The position numbers and the translations under genes were made by a program. Below, one piece after another: positions 22,316 to 34,834 of a stretch of 64,000 nucleotides of DNA. The stretch comes from Mesocentrotus franciscanus (Eukaryota; Echinodermata; Echinoidea; Camarodonta; Strongylocentrotidae), in contig CP137682.1 in assembly GCA_037976565.1 (NCBI GenBank), positions 28,261,199-28,325,198 of the forward strand. The letters run 5' to 3'. Positions within the stretch are counted from its first letter, which is position 1. The number at the start of each line of letters is the position of its first letter. The notes beneath the pieces are model-generated. The model saw only the letters and a program-made list of their open reading frames with translations, was not told the DNA's origin and ran no database searches.

Positions 22316-24082
22316 CTGAAAAGTTCAAATAAAACAAGAAATAAGACTTATAAATGTGATTAATTTTTTAACATACACTGTATTTCAGTATGCGACATAT
22401 CAGAATTAATTCATATTTAGAATCTACATCCACTTGGGACAAATGCAAAAGGTTGAAGTATGCAATCAGGCACAAGTTGTGTTGGAAAAAGAAAATGCTT
22501 ACCATAAATCTTTTTATAATTAAATTATTCTATAAAAACAAAAATCAAGATATTTTAATCCATTGTATAAAGGAACCAGATGTTCCCTGTCTTAAGCCTG
22601 TGGGAAATGGAGATTTCAGTCAATGGGTAGAATCTACATTTACAAAACCTATAAATAATCTACAATTAAATAATCAATCAATTCAAAAAATTATTTTGTT
22701 CATGAAATAGACCGTGATATATTGATTTAATCAGCATTGATAATGCTTGCCAATCCTTTTTAAACTGTATGGACCTGATATTCTTTTAACAGATTTTTTT
22801 TTTTTAAATACATGTACATTGATAATTATTTCTTTAATTGGACTTTGACATGTGATCTAAATATAGGGCACTCCTATAGCAACATCCAAATACATATATA
22901 TTAGCTATTCATAGTAGTATTATTATCCAGGCTAAAGAGCTGTGTATTCTTCTCCGACTGTAATATTGATTTTATGGCATGCCGCAGCTCATCCACTTGT
23001 TTCTCCCTTAGTGATATAACAATGGTTAGTTTTCAGACGCCTTGAGAAAGTCAACATGGAACAGCATACAAGCTTTTAGTCAGGGTGGTATGGGTATTGC
23101 ACAGCTGTGAATACCGCGGTGTACAGGAGAAAAATAGAAACACTTGTTACTCATTGGTACTGAGTCACACCGTCCCTATGTACAATGTACTTGTAGTTTG
23201 TTGATATGATAACACAGCTTGATGCCATGGTTTTGTTGTTGATATCTACAAATATTCTCTGCATCTTTATCACATTCATTTTAATACAATATATTTATTG
23301 GGAGATAAAGAAATATGTAGATTTACAGTATGCTCTAATTTGATACTGTTATATACAATGTAGCACTTAAATTAATTAATTCCTTCCAAAGATATTAAAA
23401 CAAAATTATAGTATTATACTGTTAAATGGTGCTAGAATTTCTTCCAACGATATAAAAACAATGATTATATGCAGCTTTTGATAAAGATTTTTGTTTTCAT
23501 CATTCTCTTAATCACTTGACAAAATACATTTGTAGGCCTAGACCCATTGTAGATGGGTGGATAAGAGTGTATACTTCTGATTTGATTATATTATTTGACA
23601 TTAATAAAATAATATAACTCTATATATTAAACCAATTAATTACGTGCAATTACTGCCTTTACTATTCTATTCACCTTCATCATATTGACGTCATAACAGT
23701 GTAAAGGATAATTTAAGGCAACAAGATAGTATGCTCTTCTTTAAATTTTTCCCTGGGGGGGGGGGCAAGTGAGGTTGGGGAGGAAGAAATAAAAAAGGAA
23801 TATCAGAGAAGCAGGGGAAATGAGAGAGAGAGAGAGAGAAAGTGAGGAGACAAAAACAAAATTTAGAAAAGAACAAGAGAAATTGAGAGAAAAGATTACA
23901 GACACACATACAATGTATAAACAGTATTACACTGTATGAGAGAAGAATTGTGTGAATTATAAGTGAAAGTAAATAGAGGATCACTCCTTCTGTGATGGGC
24001 AGCATCTGGTTGCCCCTAGCGATTAGCTATCATGCCATTAAGCATTAGAAGGGTTGGGATGAAATTAGGGGAGAGAGAGATA

Positions 24083-24123
24083 TATATATAGAGAGAAAAG
24101 GGGTTAGGGGAGAGGGAGGGTAC

Positions 24124-24166
<43 letters not shown>

Positions 24167-24175
24167 AGCGAGAGA
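24083..24175. repeat. (GA)n microsatellite
   Basis: GA/GGGA-rich run within the large intron; a shorter (GA)n lies at 23823-23842. Confidence 0.85.
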
Positions 24176-24437
24176 GAGGAGTCAGACTACATGTACCACT
24201 AGAAATCAATAGAAGCATTGCCTGTATGGTCAAGGGCGACCAAATATATCAATATAGCCTATAGGTAAAGAGTAAAGGAGGGAAAAGGAAAGACATGGAG
24301 AAACAGGGAGAGAGAGAAAAAAAAATGAGAGAATGGGGGTAATTACATAGAGGATACCATATTCATTTATGGGTAAGATACTGAGACTGTGAGACAGGAT
24401 AAAATGGTGAAAGACAGATATGGAGAGGGAAGAGATA

Positions 24438-24842
24438 GGGTGCGTTTATGCTCAACTTTTGTTATGTGGTAAGTTCAAAACACGGTTGCGTCCTTTCTCA
24501 TTTTTGTAGAATCACTGATAAACGGCGATCATAATCGCCGGATCTTAAACTCACAAAAAGGTGCGTTTACGATCGGCGATTCTCCTAAATGACGGTTTCT
24601 TGGGAAGACGGTTTCTGGGGAAGCATAAACGCACAATCATTCGTAAACGCGTTTAAATGACGTTCCCGGGGTCAACATAGCATGCGCAGTGCAGGTTTGC
24701 GAATCCAGCTGCAGAGCCCGAATTTGCCTGGAGGAGCCGGAGAAGGGGAGCATAAACAGTACACCTACATTGTACAATGAGCGTTTACGATGAGCGTTTC
24801 AAATCGCTTATTCTGCCTTCAAAAGTGAGCATAAAGGCACCC
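24438..24842. mobile_element. MITE-like element, ~405 bp
   Basis: The left end GGGTGCGTTTATGCTCAACTTTT is inverted at the right end as AAAAGTGAGCATAAAGGCACCC (about 22 bp, three mismatches). The interior repeats GTGCGTTTAC, GCATAAACGCAC and GAGCGTTTACGATGAGCG in both orientations. More GC-rich than its surroundings. No transposase. ATA flanks both sides and could be a short target duplication. Confidence 0.7.
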
Positions 24843-25140
24843 ATAGACAGAGAGAGAAGAGAAATAAGAAAGAGCAAGTAAAAAGAGAAAAATGAAAAAG
24901 AAAAGAGAGAGGAAAAAAGAGAGAAAAAGGATAAAAGAAAGATACAGGGAGGAGAAAGAAAGTAGAGAGAAGAAAGCAACAACAACAAAAGAGAAATAAC
25001 GATATGAAACAAGACAAGAAAGAGAGAAAGAGGGAGAAGAAAGAAATGGAAGAAAGAAAGAAAAGAGAGCAAAATGAGAGAATAAGACAGTGAGAAAATA
25101 ACAGGAAGAGACTACTAGAGAGAGACAGAATAACAGAAAA
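24842..25140. repeat. GA/GAAA-rich purine tract
   Basis: About 300 bp of nearly pure purine with AGAGAGAAA-type repeats directly abutting the MITE-like element at 24438-24842. Confidence 0.85.
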
Positions 25141-25480
25141 AGGAAAGAATTACAGTACAGTGAATAGAACAGAGGCAGTATACAAAACAGATCATGATTC
25201 ATCAATCATATACTATTTCAGGGTATTACAGAAAACACAAATCCAAAGAGAAGTATTAAAATAGTTAAATAAACAAATGGAAGAAGAATTAAAATACATG
25301 TACAATAGATTTTCTGAAACCACTCCAAAATAAAATCCTATTTCAACATCTACTGAAGATTGTTAGTCTATTTTCTATCTAATCACCAACACGATTTTTA
25401 TTTTTTATTCTGCAAATTAAAAAAAAAAAATCTCTACAGCTGTATATAGTGTGTATTTAACAACGCTATCAAATGGTCTA

Positions 25481-25535
25481 TTAAGAGCCAAAAAGGCGTT
25501 AACTCATATCAGAGAGTTAAGACCCTTCTTGCTCC
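25481..25535. repeat. Dispersed hairpin element, copy 3
   Basis: AGAGCCAAAAAGGCGTTAACTC on the left against GAGTTAAGACCCTTCTTGCTC on the right. Confidence 0.6.
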
Positions 25536-26879
25536 AAATAAATACAATGCAGTGTTTACAAGCATGAAGTCAAATAATTCTCACTACTCTTGAGTTAAAA
25601 ATACTTATTTGAAGCCATACAGTATATCTATGCTTTCAAAAGAAGTATGCCTATGTATTTACAGTATTTTACACACATGTGGCTTTAATAAATGTTGTGC
25701 TTCATAAATAATACTAAGAAAAAAGACTTAACTTTATACATGTATATGTGCGATTTAAAAGCTCAAATGATTGTCCATACGATTGCATAAATGCAGTGGC
25801 AATTATTGCTACAGTCAAACAAAAAGCATGTACATGTACAATGTATATGTAATGGTAAAGACAAGAATGATTACGGTAGTACATGTAGTTAGTTATACAC
25901 CTGTAGTTTTGTATATTTTATGATGAATTCTTGACCTGGTGACAATAATTGTGTGCCATGACCAGCAAAACAAGTTTGGCCAAAATTTGGATCAGTTTCT
26001 TCTAAAACAGCAACAAAAATACACTAAAGATTGTTCCAGTAAAATATATCCAAAACAAATTTAACCAGGAAATAAAGACTTAAAAACCCTTTATATAAAA
26101 TATTGAAAGAGTATACTTAAAGCTTTGACAAATATGTACAGTAAAACCTATAGAGACAGAGAAGTGTTAAAACCTTGGTATTACCAAGTGTTCTTAGTCT
26201 TGAAAGGGTTAATATATGTACAGTCTTTGGTCCTACATTACACTTGACATCAGGAATGAATCATCGACCAGCCCGGCCAGCCGTTGGCTCACGTTCTTCT
26301 CCAAATCATTGGCTCATTTATTTGCTCACCACGGATCGGGTTTCCATCAATATGCATCGTGCGTTGTAGAGAATATGAATTCTTTTCCTATGCCTTTTCT
26401 TTCATTTCAAGCGATTTCCCCGAGGGCAGCATTTTCAATAAGAGCTCTCAAAATTATATCTAACTTATAGAATATTTTTTTGTACAGTCTCATTATGAAT
26501 GATTTGGGTGTGGCTTAAACAACAGGCTATTCGCTCCCTCGAGTTGTTTTCACTTTTTTTCTTCCCCAAGGTATATCTACAGTATATGTAGATACAATCA
26601 AAATTAAATTGCTTAAAATAAGAAATCTCTTTATAAAGTGGCTGTGTATAGCTGTAATATTGATCTGAGTTTGGATACACAAGTACATGTACAACTTATC
26701 AAGGGTACACTCATCCTCCTATTCTCTGTACAGTACACATCATACACCAAATTGTACATTTTACATTTTGTAGGTTAATAGTTATTTTAAAAAAGGACAA
26801 AAAATTGAACTTTTCATAAATCTGAAAAGGTACATGTATGTGCATAAACTCTGTCATTATTTTGTGTGTGTTTCATGTT

Positions 26880-27086
26880 ATTCAAATGTATTTATGTATG
26901 GAATAGCATGTGTTTACATGTAATTGATGTACAATGTATTTTACACATGTTTTCATACAAAGATGGAATCTAAATAAAGTGAATTGAATTGAATTGTATT
27001 GAATTGAATTGAATTGAATTGAATTGAATTGAATTGAATTGAATTGAATTGAATTTTATTGAATTGAATTGAATTGAATTGTATTG
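26880..27086 (+). mobile_element. Retroposon 3' end with (ATTGA)n tail
   Basis: TTTTCATACAAAGATGGAA then CTAAATAAAG runs into about 20 copies of GAATT/ATTGA (about 26982-27084). AAATAAAG followed by an AATTG or AATTC tail also ends the class B satellite monomers after a similar TGTTTTCAT stretch. This suggests a shared non-LTR-type 3' end; a full element is not visible. Confidence 0.5.
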
Positions 27087-27093
27087 AACAGTT

Positions 27094-27144
27094 GACAGCC
27101 AGAAGGGCGTACATGTTGATGAGTTAGTGCCTTTCTGGCTTTCA
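27094..27144. repeat. Dispersed hairpin element, copy 4
   Basis: GACAGCCAGAAGGGCG on the left against TGCCTTTCTGGCTTTC on the right; it directly follows the (ATTGA)n tail. Confidence 0.65.
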
Positions 27145-29339
27145 GCTCACAATAATACATTGTACATGGAACAATCCTCTTTTTTTCTTCATTCTCCATA
27201 ACATAATTTGTCATAAATGTACCTCCAACAGTAAATAAAACATACATGTAAGTGTACATACAGTGTACATGTACCTGTAGATATCAACATGTATCAGTCT
27301 TGACAATCCCTTCACATTATAGTCCCATTCTTATATACCACTAATAATTTTATGAAATGCATTGTAAACAGTTCAACTAAATTATTCATGTATGCTAATC
27401 ATTGGCTGTTCATTAAGTGATCACTCCTACACATTCGCAGCACTCAAAGCTTAATCAAACAGACAGTAATTATGCCAGTACAATGTACACCAGTTATTAC
27501 TAAACCAAAAAGATTTCATATCCTTTTCCTAAAGCAGAGCTGCATCCCTCATTTACACCCTTGATAAACTTCAGTGAGAGGCCCCCCTCTTCAGGGCATC
27601 TTCAAACCCATGTTTATTTCCCCATCCTCAGTTGGAAATGAGCGCCCAGTCAGGAATTATTCTGACACCGACGCCACATCAATGAAGATTCTCTCTCTCC
27701 CTAGATTTGTATGTCCCCGGCAGAAATAGCACAAGCTCAAAGCAGACGATTTTAATCTCTCCGATTGCTATAAAGACTCACTGGGGTGTTGTTTTTTGTT
27801 TTGTCTTCGTACAATGTCCAAGGGCTAAATAAGAATGGATGGCTTGGATGGGTGCCTAGATTTTTAAAATAATTTCCATAAATCTATTACAATATCATTG
27901 TACATGTACATGAATGACAATTATGGATTATAAAACTCCTTCCAGACCTATTAAATTAAAACTTGATTTTTGAGGGATGCTCCATTTCTAACCAAACATA
28001 AACATGTAACATTTCTAATTGTATCCAACTGAAGACAAATTCTCATTGAGATTTAAATCCTATCTTACTAATATTATATTTCTCCAAATTAGTTGGCTTG
28101 CCAACATGTAGTTTAGTGTAGAGAGTTGTACATGTATATAGATGTACTTTCAAAGACAAAGTTAACAACCTTTTATGAAACCCAGTTTTAACACAGAATT
28201 AACACAGAAGGTTAATTAAAACAGATGAATTAAAATTCTTTGATCATTACAGCTACTGAATTGGAAGTCTAATTCAACTTAAACTCTACCTTTTTTTTAA
28301 ATCTTGTTTTTTCCTTCTTCACCTTTTATGAGTCAGCAGAGATGGATTCAGCACATGGAATGCATAAATAGACAGTTCATCATTTTCTGAATCAATTTAC
28401 AGTTTTATACTTTCAAATCAAAGCAAAATTCTGTCCTGTAATTCCCTTGGGGAGGAGGTAGGCACGTGACCAGAATAAATGATACTAGGGGTTCTAGATT
28501 GAATGCATACATAATGAAAAGATTATTGAAATCCAATAGGATTCTAAATATCTTTGATTAAGAGCTAGAAAAGTTTTGACCCTTTGTTAAAGAATAACAT
28601 GAGTTACAATGTACAAGTAGAAGAGGACTTGACACTAACAAGGAGATGGTGCACATGGACATAATGCTTTTAAATAAGAGTAGTACATGTAGTAGTAGTG
28701 GTTATTTTACCTGACTGCTAAGGAAGCATAAATGCTTGTTAGTATTAGCAACTGACAAAAAACCCTAATAGAGTTTTTTAACAAAATCAAAACCTCCTCC
28801 CATTTTTTCCCCTTCAAAATAATGCTTCTTTGCAAATACAATCAAAGTGTGTCTTGAACACCGCCACTTTTGTAAAATTATTTAAATCTCACAAAATTTA
28901 TGCTAAACACTTAAAACAATATACATGTAGAGTTAAATAAACAATCTACACCCTTCAATTAATCATTTGAGTTTTAAATCCAAACATGCTATTCCATACT
29001 CAATCTGGCCCCACTGAATACACTTTTAATTACATTTTCAGTGGCACACTTCTTTTGAAAAGGGATACCAGCAGGCGAAATCTGTTAATAATTCATCAAA
29101 CACAGTCTCCACATTAATTGTAATTTTCTGCTACTTGTGGCAGGTTATTGAGCATGCAGCGATGCAGAGATGATGTAAACGATAGGGATTGGTGATTCAT
29201 CAGGGCGGGGTGGGTGGAGTGAGATACAGTCAATTCATATCATATCAACTTGTCAATTTAGTTGGGTGTGGACAGCTAATGAGGTAGGTTTTTTAAAATA
29301 AAGACACAAATACACTGTAATACTTATACAGAGAAAAGG

Positions 29340-29430
29340 AGAAATAAAGGAGATTATGTATATGAGAGAGAGAAATAGAGAGAGAGAGAGAGAGAAAGAT
29401 AGACAGATACAGAGAGAGAGAGGAAAGGGT
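29340..29430. repeat. GA-rich microsatellite
   Basis: Interrupted (GA)n; a second GA-rich block spans about 29645-29755. Confidence 0.75.
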
Positions 29431-31781
29431 GTGGTAGAGAGATATATATACAGTATATACATTGTAGGCCTATACATGTATATAGTGAGAAAAAGAGAAG
29501 AGAGCAGTAGACAGAAAGAAATGTAGTGATGAGTGAAAATCAACAAACAAATAAAAAGTGACCAAAAGGCATTTTTAAGGACAGTGGGAAAAGAGAAGCA
29601 ACAAAACCTCAGGAAAGCTTAAAATTTAACAGAAAACTGGTACATAGGGAGAGAGAGAAAGAGCTCAGAAGAATGAAAGAGGGAAGTGTAGAGCAAGAAA
29701 GAAAAGAGACGGGGAAATAGAGAGAGAGGTAGAGAGAAAGAGAAAAGGAGAAGGAAATTGGGGTACCCGGTAGTTGGAGTAGTATACAGCTGCAGCAAAG
29801 TGGCACGTGCATTGAGCATTTCATTCCAAGCTCTCTCCTCTCTCTCCTCTCTGAGTAGCGGCATAGATTAGCACTGAGGGGAGACAAGGACTCCTGTTGC
29901 TAGGCAACAACCACATCACATGTAAACTCAGGGCGAATTTTTTTCTGTGGCAGTGCCCTATCTGATGCGTCAATTATGGCACGGCCAGCGAAGAGATTTT
30001 CATCTCTCATTCTAACAAGCCACATGATGATTTTACTAAATTGACAGGGACTTTGATGGTGATGTAAAAAAAAAGGATGAAATGCGCTTTTTTCGAGATG
30101 GTGTCTTTCTTGGTTCTCAAGTTTCTTTGAGCCGTAGCACTTCCCAAATCATACATTACCTGGAGATCCATTATGATCTAGATAACAACATCTTCAAAGA
30201 AAAGATGACAGTGGGAAAGATGAAAGTGAGATACATGTGTACATGTACATGAAGTGTGAAAAGAAAAGGGTAAGGGAAATCAGAAAACATACATGGTAAC
30301 ACATGTACATGTACAGTGTATACAAGATTCATGTTCATTAAAAAGAAAAAAAAATGAAGTTTACATCTGTCATACATATACATGTATGTACATTTCCTGA
30401 TTAAAGATTACTACATACATGTATATATTGTTTTTGCAGTGTAAATGCTGGCTATCAAAACATTGGTGAAATATTCTGGATTTTGCTTGTGCATGATTCT
30501 CGTCATTTTCAGGGTATTACATGCAGAGCAGAGACAAGTCACTAATGCACACTATACTCCCCCCAGAATTCCAGGAAAAAAAGGAATGTTTTATGACAAG
30601 CAACAAAAAAAGTATACCAGTTTTTTTTCCAGCTAGTAGCATAAATGGTAGTTCAATAAACTGATGTTTTATCCAATTTGTGTTTTGGGAGTATAAATGA
30701 GCCTATTGCAAAATCTTCATCCTCCTGATATAGCTGTACACGTAGACCTACAGGACATGTGTATCCCATCTTCTTATGTAAACAGAGATGCCCTTGGATG
30801 GCACTTCTCTAATTGCGTCCTGTTTTATACCCATGGACAGCTACTCCTTACTTTCCAAACAGAGAAGCGTGCTCAAAGCTGTCTTGCATGTGCTACAGCT
30901 GGGCGTCCAGGTTAACACACAGTACGGTGTTTTTTGAAGAAGTACACAACTCAAATCGTTTCTACATTTGACAATTTTAGGACACAAATTGGGAAGGAAT
31001 GTGACACATTTTCCCTTCAGGCTTGAATTTTAAATTTGAATCTCTAGTGCTTGGCTATAGACAAACATGAAACGCAGCACAGAATATGGCCTGTGAAAGA
31101 GAATTACAATCTTCATGTGAAGGATGTACTGTACTGTACATGTCTATAACATGATTGATCAGAGGCACTAATAAGCTAAGAGAGAAACATCTAATTTCTG
31201 TCAGATGAACCTAATTCTAATTTACTGTAGTACACAGAGAGAAAGGAAAAAATAGATGATGAATTGTATGGAAGTAATTACATGTACTGTATATGGGGGC
31301 AAAAAGAACCTTCCTTCATCAAATAAATACAGATGCCTTTGTCAGGCATTTAAATTAAATTTATAAATGCTGTGCCAACTATTAAATTGAATATCAACTT
31401 ATTTTTATTGAAATATTTATACTGCAATCGCCCTCCATACTATAAAAGTACATTTGCATCTTTTCACATTTAGTTTGCTTAGTGCTCACACGAGGGGAAA
31501 AACAAACGTAGTTCTGTTACCATAGAAACGATTTATACTATTAAGACATCAGCACTTCACAACATGAAGGCCATGTTTGTGTAATGGTGCACATTACATG
31601 TATATCAGAATGGCTATGATGCAATATACAATATATATATACAATGTTCACAGTCATGTATCTTTTTGTTCTGGAGATGATATGGGTATCTGAGGTCATT
31701 ATTTTTAAATGTGCATGTACATGTATGCAACGTAACTCAAAGTGTTTTGTTTTCTAATTTCAAAAAGTGCTATTAGATCTT

Positions 31782-31784
<3 letters not shown>

Positions 31785-31813
<29 letters not shown>

Positions 31814-31903
31814 TGGGAGGGAGAAAGACTGACAAACAAATAGAAAAAAGAAAAACAGACAGATAGACAAACAATTACAGTGAGTGAGAGAGAGAGAGAC
31901 AGT

Positions 31904-31940
<37 letters not shown>
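31785..31940. repeat. (GA)n microsatellites with poly-G
   Basis: Two (GA)n runs (about 31786-31812 and 31885-31936) separated by a degenerate purine stretch and followed by a G-rich run near 31945-31965. Confidence 0.85.
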
Positions 31941-32116
31941 GGTGAGAGGGGGGGGGGGAGGGTAGGGCCTTTAAAAACTGTATACATGTACATTACAGAC
32001 GTACAGCACTACATTACACATTACAATGAAACAATTTATTCAGACAAAGCTGGTAAAAGAAAAGAAGCTTAATTGGTCCAACAGAAAACAAGAGGTGAAA
32101 GAACTACAGTATAATA

Positions 32117-32647
32117 CCCCATGTACACTGTACATGTACTCTAGATGAAATACAATCTCATTACTCATTACAAAAATGACCCAAATTTAAAATCCTTATT
32201 GAATTCTCGGCATGACTTTCCCCAACAATTGTATCTGAAATAAAACTCAAATTCCATTAAGAGCAAGCAGGTCATTTTGCCAAGCTAATATTGAGTTACT
32301 GCCTTATCAAGTTACATGTACAAGCAAGAAAGTCGTAATAAGAATCATATGTGCAATTGTGCATGGAAGTCAACATAACGGAGCTTCTAACTTTTTATTT
32401 ATGTACATTGTATCAGTAAAAGGAAAACTACAATGTAACCTTGGTACTTACGCATTCAACATACCTGAACATGTATTATGCTGTTTGTTAAGCAGTAGAA
32501 TTAATTTAAGGGGAGAGGAAAATGAGATTAACTTGCCCTACTATCGGCACTTTAAAAATGGACATCAGCTACTGTACATGTACAGTACTGTACATGATGT
32601 TTACCCCATGTACATGTAGATGAAATGCAATCTCATTACTCATTACA
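32117..32647 (+). repeat. Direct repeat pair (32117-32172 and 32602-32647)
   Basis: Both copies read CCCCATGTACA, then a TGTACATGTA segment, TAGATGAAAT and CAATCTCATTACTCATTACA. They differ by one substitution and an 8-10 bp length change, and are about 480 bp apart. Confidence 0.8.
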
Positions 32648-33928
32648 ACCCATGCTTTACATGTATATACACGTAATTGCAAGTCACAAGTCATTTGTTT
32701 CTCTCTTTTCAATAAAGGCAACTTATTATAAGGTTCCAAGACACTACATTTTAACCTCCTTCCCCCTCCAGTCAATACTGCAATTTCTTATACTATATAT
32801 TTCATTATTTATATCGGAGCGTCGGTTTCCAAGAAACGAAACCGGGACCCGATGGCAACGGTTGGGATTCGGTGTGACCGACCGTACCGACTCAGGCTTA
32901 ATTACAAAAATGTACAAGAGAGATATATAAATGAAGATATTCTTAGTGTAACACTCTATAAAAATAGATATTTGGTAGTCCTTGTAATTAGGCGAGTGTT
33001 AACTAGACATATACAGTTCAGGATGGTAGTTTCAATAATACCGATCGTTAATATAGCAACCAACCCTCTGTGTACGCCTACAATAGGCAGGGGCATTCGC
33101 TGTTGAATCCTCACCTGAAGGTGGTGAGGACCAGACAGAGATGACCACACATGAGTTATTTCACAAACTATTTATACTACTCCAGATATGACCTTGTGAC
33201 TTCTAATATTGCTATTGTAAGACCACTTTTGAGACCATATTTGGCCATGGCCAACATTCATGAATTAAACATCAACATTCATGAATAAAACAAAGACCTC
33301 ATGCCCATAAATGGTCATGGTCAAGGGTTATTTCTGAATATGAGTGGAATGACAGAGTCTAATGGAATGTGCTATATTATCTAGCAGTTCACACTGCTGG
33401 TGTTCTGTTATTAAGGGATTGTGATATTGGGTCTTACATTAGCATGATGTGATGCCTTAATAGCATGACAACAAATATAACAGGGGAACAATTGTAACTA
33501 GCTCATTCTTTTAAATATACTAAAATATAGCAGTGGACAAATCTATTTCATTTACATGTATGAGAAATCTTCAACCCAGAAGAGAACCAACTTATTTATG
33601 CAATTTGCGTTCTGGCAATCGTAGTACAAAGAATAATAGCAGGTGAATGAAATGCTTCATCACCACACACATCTGGGAAGGAAGCATCCATAAATTTGAA
33701 TATATTAATACTTGATAAACAACTTTGTATAGTATGTCACGTCACGTTATCAAGACAAAGGCGATGCCCGTTTCCTGCTGAAGAAAATGTACATTATTCT
33801 TGCTTTATGCCTCTCTCATACACTTGGTTGGGAATCTTGTAGATTAATGGTAAGAATATGATAAATTTCTCAGAATAAGTAAAGTTGGGGTGAGGTTTCC
33901 TTTAAAGTTGTTAATTTCTTGAACCTAC

Positions 33929-34326
33929 CTTTCCTGACTTTAGTTTTCATCCCACTGGGTGGCAGGACCTGGACCCCAGTCTTCTCCTCCATCGTTACCT
34001 TGGTAACAGGGTGAGAGGTCACATGACTGAGTGGCAGCACGTCCTTCATCATAGACTGTCTCTTGATCTTGCGCTTGATTCGCACATTGACCTTTGGCTT
34101 CTGTTCCTGGACCTTGATTTCTTGTCCATGGTGCTTGAACCCTGGAGGGCGCACATAGGTGGGTCCACTGGAGGTGCTGCTACAGGGGAGGGGTATCTCC
34201 TCATGGTCCGACCCCTCCCCTCGCTGGAGCTACTACCGCTCAGGGAGCATGTGGGTCCCGCTTGCCGTTGTTGGCCGACGGAGACGTCGATGATGGCTTT
34301 ACCAGCTTGTCCATGTTTCTAATCAT
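33929..34326 (-). CDS. TEAD-motif protein, first coding exon (frame disrupted)
   Basis: An in-frame TGA (34332-34330) precedes two ATGs (34326 and 34314); the frame opens MIRNMDKLVKPSSTSPSANN and stops at 34242-34240. A different frame (TCSLSGSSSSEGRGR) is open across 34255-34200. A third carries SDHEEIPLPCSSTSSGPTYV, RPPGFKHHGQEIKVQEQKP, KVNVRIKRKIKRQSMM and LPPSGMKTKVRK, to a donor AAAG|GTAGGT that joins the omega-loop exon in phase. Two missing bases would join all three. KVNVRIKRKIKRQS weakly recalls the conserved KVNHRKYLQKQIKRCS of FAM181B and may also serve as a nuclear localisation signal. The start is favoured by the upstream stop, but its link to the rest depends on the two indels. 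Confidence 0.6.
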
Positions 34327-34834
34327 CAGTCAATCGCTGATGAAGCGATCACTTCGCAAAAACTCGGCACCAGAAGTCGTAACCCCTGGGTCTGCGATTC
34401 ACATCGGAGGTGCGAACATCAAGTTGTGAAACAGGCATTTCCTGTTAATGGTAATGCATTCGTAATCGACAACAAAGTTATTTGTTGTCTGACACCGTCT
34501 AATGATCAAAACACCACGTGGTACACCTAACACCTACATGGTCCAAAGAAAACACAATCCAAAATGCAACACAAGCTATAATGTGATACAGCTGCGCTAA
34601 AATCCAGCTCTGATTTGCCTATGTTATAATGCAGTGGCTTGATCCAATCAAGTTGCTTTATTCCTTCATCTGATGAAAACAAAGTGCAGTCATGAATGAG
34701 GTCAGCGATCCTTCGTTTCCATGGAGATGAGTGGCTTACAGGTCATGGTCAGACTTCCATGGAATTACATCTTTGACCTAGTTGTCAAAATACCAGATGA
34801 CTTGCAGTATATATCCATGCATGCCCTGCTGGTC
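34327..34834 (-). other. Probable 5' UTR exon segment of the TEAD-motif gene
   Basis: Upstream of the start codons the - strand runs back to a plausible acceptor (TTATATTTACCTCAG) before 34834. The interval has scattered stops, as expected for UTR. The exon extent is inferred. Confidence 0.3.

Larger units (their letters stand above)
22316..33928 (-). other. Large intron, 11.6 kb
   Basis: The flanking exons splice in phase (G|AA = Glu), so no intervening coding exon is required. Contents: a MITE-like element (24438-24842), GA-rich tracts, an (ATTGA)n retroposon tail, two hairpin-family copies, a ~46 bp direct repeat pair and many ACATGTAC palindromes. A 106-codon open frame at 22390-22710 (+) is AT-rich, with no recognised domain. 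Confidence 0.6.

Noticed and set aside
22390..22710. 106-codon + strand open frame in the large intron
   Set aside because: AT-driven Lys/Asn/Ile composition with no known domain; start and context unsupported.
32852..33106. 84-codon + strand open frame (MATVGIRCDRPYR...)
   Set aside because: No recognised family; overlaps other frames in a locally GC-rich repeat-like stretch.
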